A stretch of 9,442 nt of DNA from Pseudomonadota bacterium (GTDB lineage Bacteria > Bdellovibrionota > UBA1018 > CAIMNF01). This document shows, piece by piece, positions 7,578-9,442 of the stretch. The stretch covers positions 1-9,442 of the forward strand of contig JAIXVT010000100.1 of assembly GCA_027482725.1 (NCBI GenBank), in the 5' to 3' direction. A program made the translations under genes and the position numbers. The notes beneath the pieces were generated by a model. It saw only the letters and a list, made by a program, of their open reading frames with translations, did not search any database and was not told where the DNA came from. How positions within the stretch are numbered: the stretch's first letter is position 1; the number at the start of each line of letters is the position of its first letter.

Positions 7578-9442
7578 ACTACATTTTTGGGGGAGTTTGA
7601 GCACTCTCGTTAAATTTTTTAACGCAACGTTTTTGGGACTGTTTTTTTTGGGAATTTCAGGCTGTAGCCTGATTAACGACCCCCCAAAAACTCCTCCGCA
7701 AATTGATCAAGAACAATTGAGTCTCAGTTGTTTAGAAGATATTCCCAACCAAATGGAGCGTCTTTTTTCCGGAAAATACAGTACTTCTCTTGCCGACCAA
7801 ACAGACCTCGCTACTTGTTGGGCATGCTTAAATCGCTCTTTAGACCTGATGACCAAACTTGCGCGTGGTCAAGACCCGGATGCCTATTCCGCCAATGAGT
7901 TACGGAACTTCGCTAATCGATTCCTTCCTAGTAAAAAACCCCTGACCGCTGATTTTGTAGATGCTTTGCTTAGACTCAAAGCTGTGATTCTCGGCGGAAA
8001 CTCTAGTCGTCTCACCCTATCTGAAATCAACCTCTTGCGACTAAAAATCAATCAGTTTGGGCAAGCCATCGCCCCCTTCTCCCCTTACATTAAGGTCGTA
8101 CTTGAGCCTTCAAAGTCGCCCCCCCCGGATCAGGAAACGGGTTCAAAAAAACTGATCCGGTTTCTCGGGGATTTTTCAGATATTCTCTCGGATTCGTCGC
8201 AAGATTTAACATGGGTGGACCTGCGAAAATTTTTTGTAGAACTTGAGAATTTTTCTCGAGATGAAACCCAAGCCCAAGAAACGCCGTCCATCATCACCAT
8301 GATCCGGGAACAGCTTGAGCTTTTTCAAAACATTAAGCTCATGATTTTTGGCGGTGACGAGCAAAAGATAGAAAAAAATCAATGGCGTCCTATCCTCAAT
8401 GGTCTATCCAAAGTCGTGGGACCCCTGATTACCTCTGATCGAACAAGTTCGCTCCTCCGAGACTTAAGCTTTGAGATCACCTCTCAAATTCAAGACCGAA
8501 TCAAAGCATCCAAAAACATATCGGATATCCTCCGCAACTTGAGAAAAGACAAATCGATTCGTTTCGGTAGCCAAGTTACGGCTCTTGCCGATAATTGGGC
8601 GAAGCTGGTCGTCCTCAGTGCGTTGACCCAACCCAAATGGATGAATACCGTAGAGGTAAAGCCATTTTTTGACTCACAGAACCTTCGTCTTTCGGCAGGA
8701 TTCTTAATCGAAACCTTAAGCCTTCCGCGTCATGAGCTTTTAAAACCAGAGAACATTCAAAAAGTAGGCGACTATGCGGTTTCTATTTTTCGAGGACTCG
8801 GAGCAAGTACCACTCCAGAGCCCCTCCTTTGGGAAAAAATTGAGCTCCTTTTGGATCAACACCAAGATCTCTTCAAAGACCCCAAGTTTGCGGAAGGACT
8901 AAAAATTGGAATACGTATTTTTAAGCGAATTAAGCCGATTTTGATTGGCGGGGAAGAGAAATCGATTACACCGGACGATCTCGACGAGATCAAAAGAAAA
9001 GGAATTGATTTCTACAAAGTATTCCATCAAGGGCTCCCTCAAGATTTTACATCTTGGGCGGAACCCACTCTCGAAACCCTGGTAAGGGCCCCCACATTTT
9101 TTCGGATTGAGGCACAAAATATTATAGAAATTGGAGATAACGTTCAAAAATTCGTCCGTATTTTTGAAATCCCTGTAGATTTTTCCTGGGAACGCCTCAC
9201 CCCATGGATTAAGGACGGATTTAAACTCAAAAATCTCGTATTTAATTCCGGAGAATCGGCGCTCCTTCAAACCGATCTTTTACGCGCGCTTAGCCTTATC
9301 CGTCCTATTCAACAAAAAGATCCCCAAGAACCATGGGGACCACGCCTAGACCGTCTCGGTAAAGAACTGGGGAGAGCCGGAGTAAAGACACTTCCATTAG
9401 ATGAGCTTTATGCCCAAACCCAGACCTACCTCCCTGAATCGG
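7567..9442 (+). CDS. Large lipoprotein with degenerate ~100-residue repeats (partial, 3' end outside the window)
   Basis: The frame is open from ATG 7567 to the right edge, giving 625 residues without a stop. The N-terminus has basic residues (R2, K4, K16), a hydrophobic core (FLGLFFLGI) and a lipobox I-S-G-C with the acceptor at C33, so it is probably processed by signal peptidase II; D at +5 and S at +2 give no clear inner-membrane retention signal. The mature part looks mostly alpha-helical and charged. It contains C55 and a C84-x-x-C87 pair, possibly disulfide-bonded. A motif of hydrophobic residues followed by a Gly-Gly-like turn and I/L-T-x-x-D/E-L recurs near residues 137, 256, 364, 455 and 554. 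An eight-cytosine run (8119-8126) codes for a proline linker. The ATG overlaps the preceding barrel gene by 11 bp and has AGG at 7558-7560, so translational coupling is likely. A TTG at 7597 would give a 23-residue signal peptide but its purine tract is too close. I do not recognise the family; a structural or binding partner of the barrel protein is an inference from the gene order. Confidence 0.85.
   Translation, partial: MRFKLHFWGSLSTLVKFFNATFLGLFFLGISGCSLINDPPKTPPQIDQEQLSLSCLEDIPNQMERLFSGKYSTSLADQTDLATCWACLNRSLDLMTKLARGQDPDAYSANELRNFANRFLPSKKPLTADFVDALLRLKAVILGGNSSRLTLSEINLLRLKINQFGQAIAPFSPYIKVVLEPSKSPPPDQETGSKKLIRFLGDFSDILSDSSQDLTWVDLRKFFVELENFSRDETQAQETPSIITMIREQLELFQNIKLMIFGGDEQKIEKNQWRPILNGLSKVVGPLITSDRTSSLLRDLSFEITSQIQDRIKASKNISDILRNLRKDKSIRFGSQVTALADNWAKLVVLSALTQPKWMNTVEVKPFFDSQNLRLSAGFLIETLSLPRHELLKPENIQKVGDYAVSIFRGLGASTTPEPLLWEKIELLLDQHQDLFKDPKFAEGLKIGIRIFKRIKPILIGGEEKSITPDDLDEIKRKGIDFYKVFHQGLPQDFTSWAEPTLETLVRAPTFFRIEAQNIIEIGDNVQKFVRIFEIPVDFSWERLTPWIKDGFKLKNLVFNSGESALLQTDLLRALSLIRPIQQKDPQEPWGPRLDRLGKELGRAGVKTLPLDELYAQTQTYLPES
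8119..8126 (+). repeat. Eight-cytosine homopolymer in the lipoprotein gene
   Basis: Eight consecutive C bases code for the end of S-P-P-P in a polar linker at about residues 184-188 of the lipoprotein. Runs of this length are slippage-prone; a gain or loss of one base would shift the frame about 150 residues after the lipid anchor. Confidence 0.8.
8125..8160. repeat. Perfect 9-bp inverted repeat with 18-nt loop inside the lipoprotein gene
   Basis: CCGGATCAG (8125-8133) is exactly repeated in inverse as CTGATCCGG (8152-8160). The left arm begins in the eight-cytosine run. The encoded segment is the low-complexity linker of the lipoprotein. There is no T-run immediately after it, so it is not a standard terminator; it could form an mRNA hairpin or be chance. 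Confidence 0.6.

Noticed and set aside
7608..7624. Perfect AT-rich palindrome CGTTAAA-TTT-TTTAACG, possible terminator or operator
   Set aside because: It lies inside the signal-peptide codons of the lipoprotein, has mostly A-T pairs and no following T-run, so a terminator is unlikely; operator use has no support beyond symmetry.
8899..9270. Minus-strand open frame of 123 codons
   Set aside because: It is fully antisense to the lipoprotein gene, whose frame is continuous and has a signal peptide and internal repeats. The antisense product has no recognisable motif and no good ribosome binding site was seen.

Overview
This window is gene-dense and carries six protein-coding genes with almost no free intergenic space. 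Both edge genes are cut by the window. There are no RNA genes, insertion sequences or CRISPR arrays that I can see. The gene set suggests a Gram-negative bacterium of moderate GC: a sigma-54 two-component system, an AddB-type nuclease, a secreted beta-barrel-like protein and a large lipoprotein. The style resembles Bdellovibrionota/Oligoflexia or another former deltaproteobacterial lineage. That placement is an impression from gene content and not a measured result.

Layout. Positions 1-459 (+) hold the C-terminal end of an unrecognised protein, which converges on and overlaps the next gene by 13 bp. Positions 6130 to 447 on the minus strand hold a three-gene co-directional cluster, read in the order AddB-like PD-(D/E)XK nuclease (6130-3455), PAS/HAMP sensor histidine kinase (3396-1786), NtrC-family sigma-54 response regulator (1811-447). 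The kinase and regulator overlap by 26 bp and are almost certainly a cognate pair. The nuclease is separated from the kinase by 58 bp that contain a plausible sigma-70-type promoter, so the two-component genes may also be transcribed alone. Divergent from the nuclease, across about 58 bp, is a plus-strand pair: an outer-membrane beta-barrel-like protein (6189-7577) and a large lipoprotein (7567 to beyond the right edge) that overlaps it by 11 bp.

How the genes may work together. The kinase would sense a membrane or cytoplasmic signal, because its periplasmic loop is only about 34 residues. It would phosphorylate D56 of the regulator, which activates sigma-54 promoters. The targets are not visible in the window. 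The nuclease has all residues of a RecB-type nuclease and the four cysteines of an AddB iron-sulfur cluster, but it lacks a Walker A motif and has no AddA helicase beside it. The plus-strand pair looks like an envelope module of unknown function. The least expected object is the lipoprotein: it contains a degenerate motif (hydrophobic strand, Gly-Gly-type turn, I/L-T-x-x-D/E-L-like helix start) recurring about every 90-120 residues, and a run of eight cytosines in its coding sequence.
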